64,000 nt of DNA, taken from NCBI GenBank assembly GCA_002923375.1, contig BEIJ01000002.1:682001-746000 (forward strand), given 5' to 3'. This document shows, piece after piece, positions 42,948-52,590 of this stretch; position 1 is the stretch's first letter; each line of letters starts with the position of its first letter. The DNA comes from a bacterium HR33 (GTDB lineage: Bacteria; Gemmatimonadota; Gemmatimonadetes; Gemmatimonadales; GWC2-71-9). A program made the position numbers and the translations under genes. The notes beneath the pieces are model-generated. The model ran no database searches, was not told the DNA's origin, and saw nothing but the letters and a program-made list of their open reading frames with translations.

Positions 42948-45596
42948 TTACTTGTCTGCCCCGGACGCCGTTCCTACCGCCGCCTGAGCCGCAGCCAGGC
43001 GAGCCACAGGAACGCGGAACGGGGAGCAGGAAACGTAATTCAGCCCCACCCGGTGGCAAAAAGCTATCGATCGCGGATCTCCCCCGTGTTCCCCGCAGAT
43101 ACCGACCTTGAGTGCCGGGTTGCTCTTGCGTCCCGACTGCACCGCCATTTCGATCAACCGCCCTACTCCTTCTACGTCCAGAGTCTGGAACGGGTCGTCA
43201 GCCAGGATCCCGGCCTCCAAATAGTGGGGCAGGAAGCTCCCCGCGTCGTCACGGGAAAGACCGAAGGTGGTTTGGGTAAGGTCGTTGGTCCCGAAGGAGA
43301 AAAAGTCCGCCGCGCCGGCTATCTGTTCGGCGGTCAGGGCCGCCCGGGGCAACTCGATCATTGTCCCCACCGAGTATTCCACGCGCCGCCCCCTTTGCCG
43401 TAACACCTCTTCCGCCACGGATCGCACGATTTCCGCTTGCCGCTGCAACTCCTCCACGTGAGCCACCAGAGGAACCATTACTTCCGGATGCACCTCCACA
43501 CCTTCTTCCGCCGCGTCGCAAGCCGCTTCGAAAATGGCGCGCGCCTGCATGGCGGTAATCTCCGGATAGGTGATTCCCAGCCGACAGCCCCGGTGTCCCA
43601 GCATCGGATTCGCCTCCGCGAGCCGCTCGACGGTGCGGGTCAATTCCTCTTCCCCCACACCCAGAGCCCCGGCGAGCCGCGCAATCTCTTCCGGGCCGCG
43701 CGGAAGAAATTCGTGCAGCGGGGGATCCAGCAATCTTATGGTGACGGGGAACCCGTTCATCTCCCGAAAGATGCCGAGGAAGTCCTGCCGCTGCATGGGG
43801 AGGAGTTTTTCCAGGGCCTTTCGCCTTCCCTCGGCGTTCTGCGCCACTATCATCTCGCGCATCGCCATTATGCGATCTTCGCCGAAGAACATATGTTCGG
43901 TCCGGCAAAGGCCGATCCCTTCGGCACCGAACTGCCTCGCCCGGCGCGCGTCTTCAGGGGTGTCGGCATTCGCCCGCACTCGGAGGAGGCGCAACTGGTC
44001 GGCCCACTCCATGAGGCGCAAAAACTCCGGGCCGGGTTCCGGATCCACCAGCGGGACGCGCCCCAAGAAGACCCGCCCGGTGGTTCCGTCCACGCTGATC
44101 CAATCTCCCTCCCGCACCACCCTGCCGTTCGCGCGAAACAACCTTGCCCCTTCATCCAACTCCAGGTCCTTGGCTCCCACCACGCAGCATTTTCCCATTC
44201 CCCTGGCTACCACCGCGGCGTGACTGGTCAACCCGCCGCGCGCGGTGAGTATCGCCTTGGCCGCCACCATGCCGTGGAAATCGTCCGGACTGGTCTCTCT
44301 GCGCACCAGAATGACCGCTTCTCCCGATTCGGCGCTCCGCACCGCAGTGTCGGCATCCAACACCACTCTGCCCACGGCCGCCCCGGGAGAGGCCGGAAGG
44401 CCGGTCGCAATCACCTCCGCCGTGGCTCGAGGATCTACCATCGGGTGGAGCAGTTGGTCGAGCTGATCGGCATCCACCCGGCGCACCGCTTCAGCCCTGT
44501 CTATCAGCCCCTCGCCCACCAGATCCACCGCGATCCGCACCGCCGCCTGGACGGTGCGTTTCCCCGCGCGCGTCTGAAGCAAGAAGAGTTTGCCCCGCTC
44601 GACCGTGAACTCGATGTCCTGCATATCCCGGAAGTGGCGCTCCAGGGTGGACGCCACCCGCAGCAGTTCCTGATAGGCTTGCGGCAACCGGGATCCCATT
44701 TTCTCTATCGGCTCCGGGTCGCGAATTCCGGCTACCACGTCTTCACCCTGAGCATTGGGCAGGAATTCGCCGAACAACCCGCGCTCACCGGTGGACGGGT
44801 TGCGGGTGAAGGCTACGCCGGTTCCGGAATCCTCCCCCAGATTGCCGTACACCATGGCTACCACGTTGACCGCCGTGCCCAGGTCGTGGGGTATGCGGTG
44901 CAGTTTGCGATACTCTACGGCCCTGCGGTTCTCCCAACTGCGGAAGACCGCCTCGATGGCACCCCACAACTGCTCCCATGGATCCTGAGGGAACGGGGAA
45001 CCGGTGTGGCGGAGCACGATCTGCTTGAACTCCGCCACCAGCCGCTCCAGGTCTTCGGCCGGAAGATCGATATCGCGCTCCGCGCCTCGCGCCCGCTTAA
45101 GTTCCTCCAGCGCGCGATCGAAAGGATCGCCCTCGGCGTCGGCCCCCTTGATGCCGAAAACCACGCTCCCGTACATCTGGATCAGGCGCCGGTAGGAATC
45201 GTACGCGAACCGGCGGTTCGAGGTGTTCCGGGCTAGCGCCTCTACCGTTCGGTCGTTGAGGCCCAGATTCAGGATCGTATCCATCATTCCGGGCATCGAG
45301 AACTTGGCCCCGGACCTGACCGAGACCAGCAAAGGGTTGTCGCCGCCGCCGAACTTCTTGCCCGTGACCTCCTCCAGCCGAGCCATTGCGGCGGTAACCT
45401 GCTGCTTCACCTCTTCCGGGAGCGTCCCACTTTGCAGATAGCTCATGCAGACCGGCGCTCCAATGGTAAAGCCGGGAGGAACCGGTATGCCGAGGTTGGT
45501 CATTTCCGCCAGATTCGCACCTTTCCCGCCCAGCACGTCCCGCATGGCGGCGGTTCCTTCGGCGCGCCCCTGGGCGAAGAAGTAAACGTGCTTCAT
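42948..45596 (-). CDS. ppdK: pyruvate, phosphate dikinase
   Basis: PPDK interconverts pyruvate, ATP and phosphate with PEP, AMP and pyrophosphate, for gluconeogenesis or PPi-using glycolysis. The 882-residue protein has the nucleotide domain (LGGKGANLAEMTNLGIPVPP), the phosphohistidine domain (TARGGLTSHAAVVARGMGKC) and the PEP/pyruvate domain with the catalytic Cys in GICGEHGGDP. ATG 45596 matches the family N-terminus (MKHVYFF); GTG 45605 would overlap the purF stop as GTGA. It appears to be the last gene of the minus-strand purine operon. Confidence 0.95.
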   Translation of the reverse strand: MKHVYFFAQGRAEGTAAMRDVLGGKGANLAEMTNLGIPVPPGFTIGAPVCMSYLQSGTLPEEVKQQVTAAMARLEEVTGKKFGGGDNPLLVSVRSGAKFSMPGMMDTILNLGLNDRTVEALARNTSNRRFAYDSYRRLIQMYGSVVFGIKGADAEGDPFDRALEELKRARGAERDIDLPAEDLERLVAEFKQIVLRHTGSPFPQDPWEQLWGAIEAVFRSWENRRAVEYRKLHRIPHDLGTAVNVVAMVYGNLGEDSGTGVAFTRNPSTGERGLFGEFLPNAQGEDVVAGIRDPEPIEKMGSRLPQAYQELLRVASTLERHFRDMQDIEFTVERGKLFLLQTRAGKRTVQAAVRIAVDLVGEGLIDRAEAVRRVDADQLDQLLHPMVDPRATAEVIATGLPASPGAAVGRVVLDADTAVRSAESGEAVILVRRETSPDDFHGMVAAKAILTARGGLTSHAAVVARGMGKCCVVGAKDLELDEGARLFRANGRVVREGDWISVDGTTGRVFLGRVPLVDPEPGPEFLRLMEWADQLRLLRVRANADTPEDARRARQFGAEGIGLCRTEHMFFGEDRIMAMREMIVAQNAEGRRKALEKLLPMQRQDFLGIFREMNGFPVTIRLLDPPLHEFLPRGPEEIARLAGALGVGEEELTRTVERLAEANPMLGHRGCRLGITYPEITAMQARAIFEAACDAAEEGVEVHPEVMVPLVAHVEELQRQAEIVRSVAEEVLRQRGRRVEYSVGTMIELPRAALTAEQIAGAADFFSFGTNDLTQTTFGLSRDDAGSFLPHYLEAGILADDPFQTLDVEGVGRLIEMAVQSGRKSNPALKVGICGEHGGDPRSIAFCHRVGLNYVSCSPFRVPVARLAAAQAAVGTASGADK

Positions 45597-45601
45597 GGTG
45601 C

Positions 45602-46996
45602 TCACGCCTTGCTCGATGTTCCGCCTATCAAGCTCTCTTCCAGAGCGGCATCCGGAACGGGTGTGGGGTACGCTCCCGTAAAACAGGCGTCGCAGAACCG
45701 GTCGCTATTCCGCCCGATCGCGCGGTACATTCCTTCCACCGAGAGATATCCCAGGGTGTCGACCCCCAGGTGCTCGCGAATTTCCTCTACCGTGTGAGTA
45801 GCCGCTATCAGCTCTTCGCGGGTCGGGGTGTCGATCCCGTAATAACAGGGCCCGGTGATCGGAGGCGAGGCTACCCTGAAGTGCACTTCTTTGGCTCCGG
45901 CCTCCCTAATCATGCGAACCAAGCTCCGGGAAGTGGTGCCCCGCACCAGAGAGTCATCCACCACGACCACCTTCTTGCCGCGTATGACGTCCCGGACCGG
46001 GTTGAACTTGATCCTCACCTTCGCGTCCCGCGCGTGCTGCTCCGGATTTATGAACGTTCTACCGACGTAGTGATTTCGAATCAGACCGTGTTCCAGCTTG
46101 ATCCCGCTCTCTTCGGCGTAGCCCAGCGCCATGGCGTTGGAAGAATCGGGGACCGAAAAGACGCAGTCGGCTCCGGGTGCGGGATGTTCCCGCGCCAGTT
46201 CGCGCCCGAGGGCGCGCCTTACCCGATCCACCGATTCGCCGAAGACCACCGAGTCGGGCCGGGAGAAGTAGATAAGTTCGAAAACGCAGCGCCGGTGTTC
46301 CTTTTCGGGCAGATGGGGCAGCTCGATCAGGCGGCCTTCTTCGATCTTCAGCCACTCGCCAGGCTGGAGTTCCCGCACCGGTTCGGCGCCCAATATATCC
46401 AGCGCGCAGGTTTCCGATCCCAAAACGTACCCCCCGTCCAGCCGGCCGAGCACCAGAGGGCGAAAGCCCCTGGGATCTACGATAGCGTAGAGCGTTCGCC
46501 CGATCGTCAAGAGCAGGGAATAAGCCCCTTCCACCCTTTCCAGAGCGTCCAGGATCTGATCCTCCGGCCGGCGCGCCTCGGAGCGCGCAATAAGATGAAC
46601 GATCACCTCGGAATCGGACGAAGACTGAAAGATCGATCCTTTGCGCACCAAGTCGTCTCTGAGTTGCCTGGCGTTGGTCAAGTTGCCGTTGTGCGCCAGC
46701 GCCAAGGGGCCGCCGTGGTAGTTGACGATCCCCGGTTGAGCATTGGCCAAGACCGAGCTCCCCGTAGTGGAGTAGCGGGTGTGGCCGATCGCCACATCCC
46801 CTTTGAGGCTTTGCAGCACTTCCTGAGGGAAAACCTCCTCCACCAGGCCCATTCCCCGGTGGGCGTGAGCGGTGCCGTCAGGTTCCAGGGAAACTATCCC
46901 CGCCGACTCCTGCCCCCGGTGCTGCAGGGCGTAGAGCCCCAGGTACACCAGCTGAGCGGCGTTCTGGATGCCGTAAACCCCAAAGATGCCGCACAT
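45602..46996 (-). CDS. purF: amidophosphoribosyltransferase
   Basis: PurF makes phosphoribosylamine from PRPP and glutamine, the first step of purine synthesis. The 464-residue protein begins MCGIFGVYG, so Cys2 is the nucleophile exposed after Met removal, with no propeptide. It has LQHRGQESAGIV, GHTRYSTTGSS, and the PRPP loop VVVVDDSLVRGTTSRSLV. It lies three bases after purL. Confidence 0.96.
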   Translation of the reverse strand: MCGIFGVYGIQNAAQLVYLGLYALQHRGQESAGIVSLEPDGTAHAHRGMGLVEEVFPQEVLQSLKGDVAIGHTRYSTTGSSVLANAQPGIVNYHGGPLALAHNGNLTNARQLRDDLVRKGSIFQSSSDSEVIVHLIARSEARRPEDQILDALERVEGAYSLLLTIGRTLYAIVDPRGFRPLVLGRLDGGYVLGSETCALDILGAEPVRELQPGEWLKIEEGRLIELPHLPEKEHRRCVFELIYFSRPDSVVFGESVDRVRRALGRELAREHPAPGADCVFSVPDSSNAMALGYAEESGIKLEHGLIRNHYVGRTFINPEQHARDAKVRIKFNPVRDVIRGKKVVVVDDSLVRGTTSRSLVRMIREAGAKEVHFRVASPPITGPCYYGIDTPTREELIAATHTVEEIREHLGVDTLGYLSVEGMYRAIGRNSDRFCDACFTGAYPTPVPDAALEESLIGGTSSKA

Positions 46997-46999
46997 CGG

Positions 47000-49288
47000 T
47001 CAAGGTACTCCTTCAGCCATAACGCCGACGCCCATTCGCCGCGGGATTGCCGCGAAGTAAATATCTCTCAACCGGGACACGGGCAAGACGAAATCTCCAT
47101 CCTTAAGCCGGACCTCCAGCAGGCCGTCCTCGGAGCCTACCGTGCCGATCACCCGAGCCGCAACCCCTCTTTCTGCCGCAAGCTTTAGAATCGCTTCCTG
47201 ATTTGCGGCAGGTGCGCTGAGAATAACCCGCCCCGGCTCCTCGGCGTACAGCAACGCGGAAGCGTCCAAAGCTCCCTGGAGGTGCGTCAAGTCTACCCGC
47301 GCGCCCATCCCGCGTTCCTGGTAGGGCGATCCGATGCAGCACTCTGCTAGCGCCACTCCCAACCCTCCGTCGCTCAGGTCGTGGGCGCTGGTCAAAAGCT
47401 TCCGGCGCGACAGTTCGACCAGGAGGAGAATGAGAGACCGCTCCGCCGTCAGATCGACCGAGGGGGGACAACCCCCTACGGTCTCCAGGATATGGGCCCA
47501 AAAGGCCGATCCGCCGAGGTGGCCCCGGCAGTCGCCCAGCAAGATGATCGCGTCGTCGGGATTGGCGAACCAGGAACGAACGGCCAGCTCTACGTTTTCC
47601 AGGAGTCCCACCATGCCGATTACGGGGGTGGGGTCCACGGCGCCGGCGGGGCTCTCGTTATAGAAAGAGACGTTGCCTCCCGTTACCGGTATCTCGAGGG
47701 CGCGGCAAGCGTCGGCTATTCCCCGGCATGCTTCCCTGAACTGGAAGAATATCTCGGGGCGCTCCGGGCTGCCGAAGTTGAGGCAGTTGGTGATTCCGAT
47801 CGGTGTGGCCCCGACACAGGCCACGTTGCGCGCCGCCTCCGCCACCGCGGCCTTGCCCCCTTCGTAGGGGTCGAGAAGTACGTAGCGGGAGTTGCCGTCG
47901 GTACACAGGGCCAGGCCGATTTCGGTATCGGGGACTCTCACTACCGCCGCATCGGCGCCCGGTCCGATCACCGTAGCAGCCCGGACGGTGGAGTCGTACT
48001 GCTCGTAGACCCATCGCTTGCTGGCGATTCCGGGGACGTCCAGCAATCGAAGGAGCGCGGCCTGAGGATCGACGGCGGATTGGGGCGGGGTCAGGGACCG
48101 GCGCCGCCTAGTTTCCTCCGACTCTCTCGCCTCCGGCTGGTAAATCGGACAGTCCTCGATCAGCCGGCGCGCGGGGATTTCCACCACCAGTCTCTCCCCG
48201 TGTCGCACCCGGTACCAGCCGTCGGAGGTAAGCTTTCCTATAGGCGTCGCCTCCAGCTCCCATTTGGCAGCGATCTCTCTTACCCGCGGCAGCGCATCCG
48301 GCTGTACCACCAACAACATCCTCTCCTGCGACTCGGACAGGAGGATTTCATAGGGAGTCATGCCCGGCTCCCGCGTGGGGACCAGCGACGTATCCAGCTC
48401 CACACCCATCCCTCCCCGGGCGGCCATTTCCGCGGAGGAAGAGGTGAGACCGGCAGCCCCCATGTCCTGAATCGCCACTACCGCTCCGGAACCGATCAGT
48501 TCGAGGCACGCTTCCAGCAGCAGCTTTTCCGTGAAAGGATCGCCCACCTGCACTTGAGGCCTGCGGGCCTCGCTGGCTTCACCTAGCGTCTCCGAGGCAA
48601 AAGCGGCGCCGTGGATTCCATCTCTTCCGGTGCGCGATCCCAGGACTACGAGAAGGTTTCCCTCTCCCGTTGCGACCGCCCGCATCAGGCTCTCCTCCCG
48701 CAGCAATCCAACACACATGGCGTTGACCAGCGGGTTCGCGGTGTAGGAGGCTCCGAAATCCACCTCGCCTCCCACCGTGGGGACGCCCACACAGTTGCCG
48801 TAATCGCCGATACCCCGGACCACTCCCGCCAGGAGATAACGGTTCCGCGCTTCTCCCAGGGGCCCGAACCGCAGGCTATTGAGCAGCGCCACGGGCCTGG
48901 CGCCCATGGCGAACACGTCGCGGAGGATTCCTCCTACACCAGTAGCCGCTCCCTGGTACGGTTCTACTGCCGAGGGATGGTTGTGGGATTCGATCTTGAA
49001 AGCTACCGCCCAGCCCTGACCGATCCGAAGCACGCCGGCGTTCTCTCCGGGTCCCAGGATTACCCTGGGGCCCGAGGTCGGGAACTGGCGGAGCACTTCT
49101 TTGGAGTGTTTGTAGGAGCAGTGCTCGCTCCAGAGAGCGGAGAAGATTCCCAGCTCGCTGAACGTCGGCTCGCGGCCGAGAATCTCTCGGATACGGCGGT
49201 ATTCTTCCTGGTTGAGCCCGTGTTCGGCGACGAGGGCCTCGGTTACCGGTGGATCTCCGGGGTAGGGCTCAACCGCTCTTCGATTCAT
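47000..49288 (-). CDS. purL: phosphoribosylformylglycinamidine synthase subunit PurL (small type)
   Basis: PurL converts FGAR to FGAM with ammonia supplied by PurQ through PurS. The 762-residue length and the absence of a glutaminase domain mark the multi-subunit type, and purQ and purS lie upstream in the same operon. Motifs: [69 protein letters not shown]-like [20 protein letters not shown] and the C-terminal [12 protein letters not shown]. The start overlaps the upstream zinc-ribbon gene by 20 bases. Confidence 0.95.
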   Translation of the reverse strand: MNRRAVEPYPGDPPVTEALVAEHGLNQEEYRRIREILGREPTFSELGIFSALWSEHCSYKHSKEVLRQFPTSGPRVILGPGENAGVLRIGQGWAVAFKIESHNHPSAVEPYQGAATGVGGILRDVFAMGARPVALLNSLRFGPLGEARNRYLLAGVVRGIGDYGNCVGVPTVGGEVDFGASYTANPLVNAMCVGLLREESLMRAVATGEGNLLVVLGSRTGRDGIHGAAFASETLGEASEARRPQVQVGDPFTEKLLLEACLELIGSGAVVAIQDMGAAGLTSSSAEMAARGGMGVELDTSLVPTREPGMTPYEILLSESQERMLLVVQPDALPRVREIAAKWELEATPIGKLTSDGWYRVRHGERLVVEIPARRLIEDCPIYQPEARESEETRRRRSLTPPQSAVDPQAALLRLLDVPGIASKRWVYEQYDSTVRAATVIGPGADAAVVRVPDTEIGLALCTDGNSRYVLLDPYEGGKAAVAEAARNVACVGATPIGITNCLNFGSPERPEIFFQFREACRGIADACRALEIPVTGGNVSFYNESPAGAVDPTPVIGMVGLLENVELAVRSWFANPDDAIILLGDCRGHLGGSAFWAHILETVGGCPPSVDLTAERSLILLLVELSRRKLLTSAHDLSDGGLGVALAECCIGSPYQERGMGARVDLTHLQGALDASALLYAEEPGRVILSAPAANQEAILKLAAERGVAARVIGTVGSEDGLLEVRLKDGDFVLPVSRLRDIYFAAIPRRMGVGVMAEGVP

Positions 49289-49619
49289 GGGGAGCGGCGT
49301 GTTTGCCCGAACCTCTGACTCCTCTGACCAAAGCGGTGAACAGACCGGCCAATCCTCCGCCGCGCTGATGTATCCTGATCAGTTCCTCGGCCTCGCCGGC
49401 GTCGAACCAGACTCCCAGGCATTCGGGACAGCGATCCACCTGGATGCCGTCCTGCTCTTCCGTTTTGAGATCAGCCCCGCACTTGGGGCATTTCATGTAG
49501 TGACTGCGGCGCTCGGCGTCGCGGGCGGCCCGCTCTGCGGCTTCCCGCCGGGCCTTCAAAATCTCGGCTTCGCGCTTGGCGAAGTATTCTTCCTCGTTGC
49601 GACTGGGCTTGTCGGGCAC
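49269..49619 (-). CDS. TFIIB-type zinc-ribbon protein of unknown function
   Basis: The 116-residue protein has an N-terminal helix very rich in Arg, Glu and Ala (residues ~8-37), then a zinc ribbon: [17 protein letters not shown] and [20 protein letters not shown]. That CxxC...CPxCxGxWFD pattern is the zf-TFIIB domain, often seen in small bacterial proteins with no known role. A basic tail follows. I chose GTG 49619 because GGGAGGA lies seven bases before it. It is inside the purine operon, between the BamE-like lipoprotein gene and purL. Confidence 0.75.
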   Translation of the reverse strand: MPDKPSRNEEEYFAKREAEILKARREAAERAARDAERRSHYMKCPKCGADLKTEEQDGIQVDRCPECLGVWFDAGEAEELIRIHQRGGGLAGLFTALVRGVRGSGKHAAPHESKSG

Positions 49620-49632
49620 GAGTTGGTCCTCC

Positions 49633-50127
49633 CTACTGGCGTATAGGCGGAGTGAAGGCGGCGACCCGGTCACGCGGGGAGGAGGAGGTTCCAGCGTAGT
49701 TGTGCCCGGGGCCGCGCACTATGGCATCTACCACCTGACCGCCTTCCAAGAAAACCACGTCGAAAGTTCCGCAAGAGACTTCGCATCCGTTCCGGAAGTA
49801 AAGGTAGGTCCGGTTCCCTACGGTGCGTTCCGCCACCGGAACCCCCCAGAGGGCGATGACCTGCTCTCGGGTCATGCCCGGCGCAATGGTACCGGTGTCT
49901 ATCGGGGTCCACGGTTCATCCACCAGCACTCTCGCCGGCGCGGGGCGTCGGGCCTGCTGTGGTGGCGGTGCGGGTGCAGGGGGCTGCGCGGTGTCCGCCG
50001 AGGTTGCGGGCGCAGCCGGCGCGCGCGCGGCGGTATCGGGCGGCGTTTCCTCCTTGCCGATGAAGGGAATCTTGTCGCAGCCGCTCAAGGTCAACACCGA
50101 CGCGGCCAGTAGAGCCTGCCACCTCAT
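49633..50127 (-). CDS. lipoprotein with SmpA/BamE-like domain
   Basis: The 164-residue precursor starts MRWQALLAASVLTLSGC, a lipoprotein signal with Cys17 to be lipidated. A Pro/Ala-rich linker (residues ~30-65) leads to a domain reading IAPGMTREQVIALWGVPVAE and TYLYFRNGC, like the SmpA/OmlA fold of BamE in the outer membrane assembly machine. The domain match is by pattern only. GGAGG precedes the ATG, which overlaps the purQ stop as ATGA, so an envelope protein is co-expressed with purine enzymes. Confidence 0.7.
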   Translation of the reverse strand: MRWQALLAASVLTLSGCDKIPFIGKEETPPDTAARAPAAPATSADTAQPPAPAPPPQQARRPAPARVLVDEPWTPIDTGTIAPGMTREQVIALWGVPVAERTVGNRTYLYFRNGCEVSCGTFDVVFLEGGQVVDAIVRGPGHNYAGTSSSPRDRVAAFTPPIRQ

Positions 50128-50813
50128 GGGGCACCTCCGCTGGTTAGGGCCGTACTCTGAACGGCCGAGGTGAACATCGTAAAACCCTCCGCCGATCCTA
50201 GAAGCGGGTCCACCGCCCGCTCCGGGTGGGGCATGATCCCGACCACGTTGCGTTCCCGGTTGGTAATCCCCGCGATGTCGTTTGCCGAACCGTTCGGGTT
50301 GGTCCCTTCGACATAACGGAGCACCACACGCCCTTCCGATTCCAACTCTTCGATCCGCTCCGGCGGCGCCACGTATCGTCCCTCGCCGTGCGCCACCGGT
50401 AGAGTAAAGATAGCACCCGGAGGGCACAATCGGGTAAACGGAGTGTCGGTGGCTTCCACCCGGACGCGGACCGGGCGGGAGACGAAGGTGAGGCCGGCGT
50501 TCCGGGCCAGGGCCCCGGGTAGGAGATTCGCTTCGCAGAGCACTTGAAAGCCGTTACAGATCCCTAAGACCGGACCTCCCTCCCGGGCGTGCCTGCAAAC
50601 GGCGTCCATCACCGGGCTGAAGCGCGCAATGGCTCCCGCTCGGAGGTAGTCTCCGAAAGCGAACCCACCCGGGAGCACCACAATGTCGGCGCCGTGGAGC
50701 GACCGCTCCCGGTGCCAGACGAAGTAGGCGTCCGCCCCGGCGAGCTTGAAAGCCCGCAAAGTGTCTTCGTCGCAATTGGATCCCGGGAAACGAATCACGG
50801 CGACGCGGATCAT
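50124..50813 (-). CDS. purQ: phosphoribosylformylglycinamidine synthase subunit PurQ
   Basis: PurQ is the glutaminase that feeds ammonia to PurL. The 229-residue protein has VIRFPGSNCDEDT, the nucleophile Cys in GPVLGICNGFQVL, and the His/Glu pair in GIMPHPERAVDP. ATG 50813 overlaps the purS stop by four bases, and its own stop overlaps the lipoprotein start. Usual length. Confidence 0.95.
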   Translation of the reverse strand: MIRVAVIRFPGSNCDEDTLRAFKLAGADAYFVWHRERSLHGADIVVLPGGFAFGDYLRAGAIARFSPVMDAVCRHAREGGPVLGICNGFQVLCEANLLPGALARNAGLTFVSRPVRVRVEATDTPFTRLCPPGAIFTLPVAHGEGRYVAPPERIEELESEGRVVLRYVEGTNPNGSANDIAGITNRERNVVGIMPHPERAVDPLLGSAEGFTMFTSAVQSTALTSGGAP

Positions 50814-51067
50814 GACGCCTTCCTTACCGCTATGTGGAAGTCTTCCGTCACGGGATTGGCCAGAAGCCGCTCGCACATGGCGCGAACGCTCCGCTCCGCT
50901 TCCTCGGCGCTGCCGCAGGACAGGGAAAACTTGATCGCCCGGCCGATTCTCACGCCCCGCACCTCGCCGAAACCCAGAGCGTGAAGGGCGTGCTCCACCG
51001 TCTGACCTTGGGGGTCGAGCAGCGACTCTCGCGGCATCACTCTGACTTCGACTTCAAAATCGGGCAT
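50810..51067 (-). CDS. purS: phosphoribosylformylglycinamidine synthase subunit PurS
   Basis: PurS, 85 residues, bridges PurQ and PurL. It shows the family pattern: VEVRVMPRESLLDPQGQTVE, ALHALGFGEVRGVRIGRAIK and CERLLANPVTEDFHI. It precedes purQ with an ATGA overlap and follows pssA by 27 bases. Confidence 0.94.
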   Translation of the reverse strand: MPDFEVEVRVMPRESLLDPQGQTVEHALHALGFGEVRGVRIGRAIKFSLSCGSAEEAERSVRAMCERLLANPVTEDFHIAVRKAS

Positions 51068-51094
51068 CGTGCTCCCTTTTTGCTGTCCCGTTCG

Positions 51095-51955
51095 CTAGAG
51101 CCGGCGCTGACCTCCGGGCGGTGTCTCCCTGCGCGGCGAGCTGGAAAAGTCCCTCCGCTCGTGCAGAGCAATGGGACGCTCCCCGGGTGTTTGGCTCTCC
51201 TCGCCCCTTTCCAAAAAGCCCAGCACCGCGGCGCGGGCCATTCCGTAAGTGAGGTAAGCCAGGCCCAAGGGGAAGAAGAAAATATCTCGTGCCCAGATGC
51301 CGAAGCCCAAGATGGTGAGGTTGATCGCCAATCCCAGCAGGCCTCTCAGCGTCCGGAAACCGATCCGCGGCAGCCGGGCGTAGTGAACGTGGCTTACCAT
51401 GGCGAGGCTGAGGGCGATCATCAAAAAGGGCAGCAGCTGCGACCATGGCAGGCTCGCCAGCTCGCTACGGTACCAGTCGGTGAGGGTGAAGGGATAGTAG
51501 GTAGCGAGGGTCATGCCGGCTGCCGGGGATGGCAGCCCGGAGAACCCTTCGGCGTGCTTCCCGGCGGCCTCCACGTTGTAACGCGCCAGTCGCAGCGCAA
51601 CGCAGATTACGAACCCGTAGGAGAATACCCAGGCGAACTGACCCATGTGGGACAGATACAACACGTAGATGAGGATCGCCGGCGCTACGCCGAAGCTCAC
51701 CAGATCCACCAGAGAATCCAGCTCCGCTCCGAACCGGGTACCCGATCGGCTCATTCGAGCCAGAGTGCCGTCCAGGAGATCCAGTACCCCGGCTATCACT
51801 ATGAACCAACTGGCCCGGTAGAATTCTCCCTGGAAAGACAGAACGATCGACCATATGCCGAAGAAGAGATTGGCCAGCGTGAAAAGGCTGGGCAGGACCA
51901 CCACCACTCGGCGCACCCTTGGGGAGCGCCCCGCAGGGTGCCTCACGAAGTCCAC
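51095..51955 (-). CDS. pssA: CDP-diacylglycerol-serine O-phosphatidyltransferase
   Basis: PssA makes phosphatidylserine at the membrane. The 286-residue protein has a perfect CDP-alcohol phosphotransferase motif, DG-x2-AR-x8-G-x3-D-x3-D, starting at DGTLAR and ending in the second Asp of DSLVD, between hydrophobic segments. About seven membrane helices follow the N-terminus (LPSLFTLANLFFGIWSIV). The start is GTG 51955, overlapping psd by 13 bases; the two genes give phosphatidylethanolamine. Confidence 0.93.
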   Translation of the reverse strand: MDFVRHPAGRSPRVRRVVVVLPSLFTLANLFFGIWSIVLSFQGEFYRASWFIVIAGVLDLLDGTLARMSRSGTRFGAELDSLVDLVSFGVAPAILIYVLYLSHMGQFAWVFSYGFVICVALRLARYNVEAAGKHAEGFSGLPSPAAGMTLATYYPFTLTDWYRSELASLPWSQLLPFLMIALSLAMVSHVHYARLPRIGFRTLRGLLGLAINLTILGFGIWARDIFFFPLGLAYLTYGMARAAVLGFLERGEESQTPGERPIALHERRDFSSSPRRETPPGGQRRL

Positions 51956-52590
51956 CTCGCGATGACAGTGACTCCGCCCACGGTCCGGTCTCCCTCTCTA
52001 ACTTCCACTCTGGCGTTGTCGGGGAGGAAAGTATCCACCCTAGACCCGAAGCGAATCATGCCCATTCGGGTTCCTTGAACCGCACGGTCGCCCACCTCGG
52101 GGTCGGTGACGATTCTCCGCGCGATCAAGCCGGCGACCTGGCGTACCAGCACGCGACCCCGCTCGCATTCGATCCCCACGCACATGTGCTCGTTCCGTTC
52201 AGGATCGTGCTCTCTGCCCGCATGGAGGAACTTTCCCCGGCGATACCGCTTGAACGCCACCGTTCCGTCGACGGGAAAATAGTTGATGTGCACGTTGAAG
52301 ATGTTCATGAAGACCGACACCCGGGTAGCCGGTCCTCTCAGAAACTCCGGCTCTTCCACCTTGCGGACGCTGACGACTTTGCCGTCGGCGGGAGCGATTA
52401 TCGAATCGGGATCGCGCACAACCTGCCTAGCCGGTACTCGGAAGAAGGCCGGGGTCCACAGCGCGATCGGGAACCAAGCTCCCAGGGCGAGCCACCAGCC
52501 GCCTCCTTTCCAGAGAGCCATACCGAAGAGCCCGGTGAGGATAGCCGCAGCTCCGGTCACGAAGGGGCTGCCTTCGGGTGCTAGTCTCAC
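51943..52590 (-). CDS. psd: phosphatidylserine decarboxylase proenzyme
   Basis: Psd converts phosphatidylserine to phosphatidylethanolamine. The 215-residue protein is the short proenzyme type: a hydrophobic N-terminus (GAAAILTGLFGMALW), IIAPADGKVVSV, NIFNVHINYFPVDG, and the self-cleavage site GMIRFGSRVDTFLP, where Gly-Ser gives the pyruvoyl group. GTG 52590 overlaps the purC stop as GTGA and I prefer it to longer frames. It is followed by pssA. Confidence 0.92.
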   Translation of the reverse strand: MRLAPEGSPFVTGAAAILTGLFGMALWKGGGWWLALGAWFPIALWTPAFFRVPARQVVRDPDSIIAPADGKVVSVRKVEEPEFLRGPATRVSVFMNIFNVHINYFPVDGTVAFKRYRRGKFLHAGREHDPERNEHMCVGIECERGRVLVRQVAGLIARRIVTDPEVGDRAVQGTRMGMIRFGSRVDTFLPDNARVEVREGDRTVGGVTVIARWTS

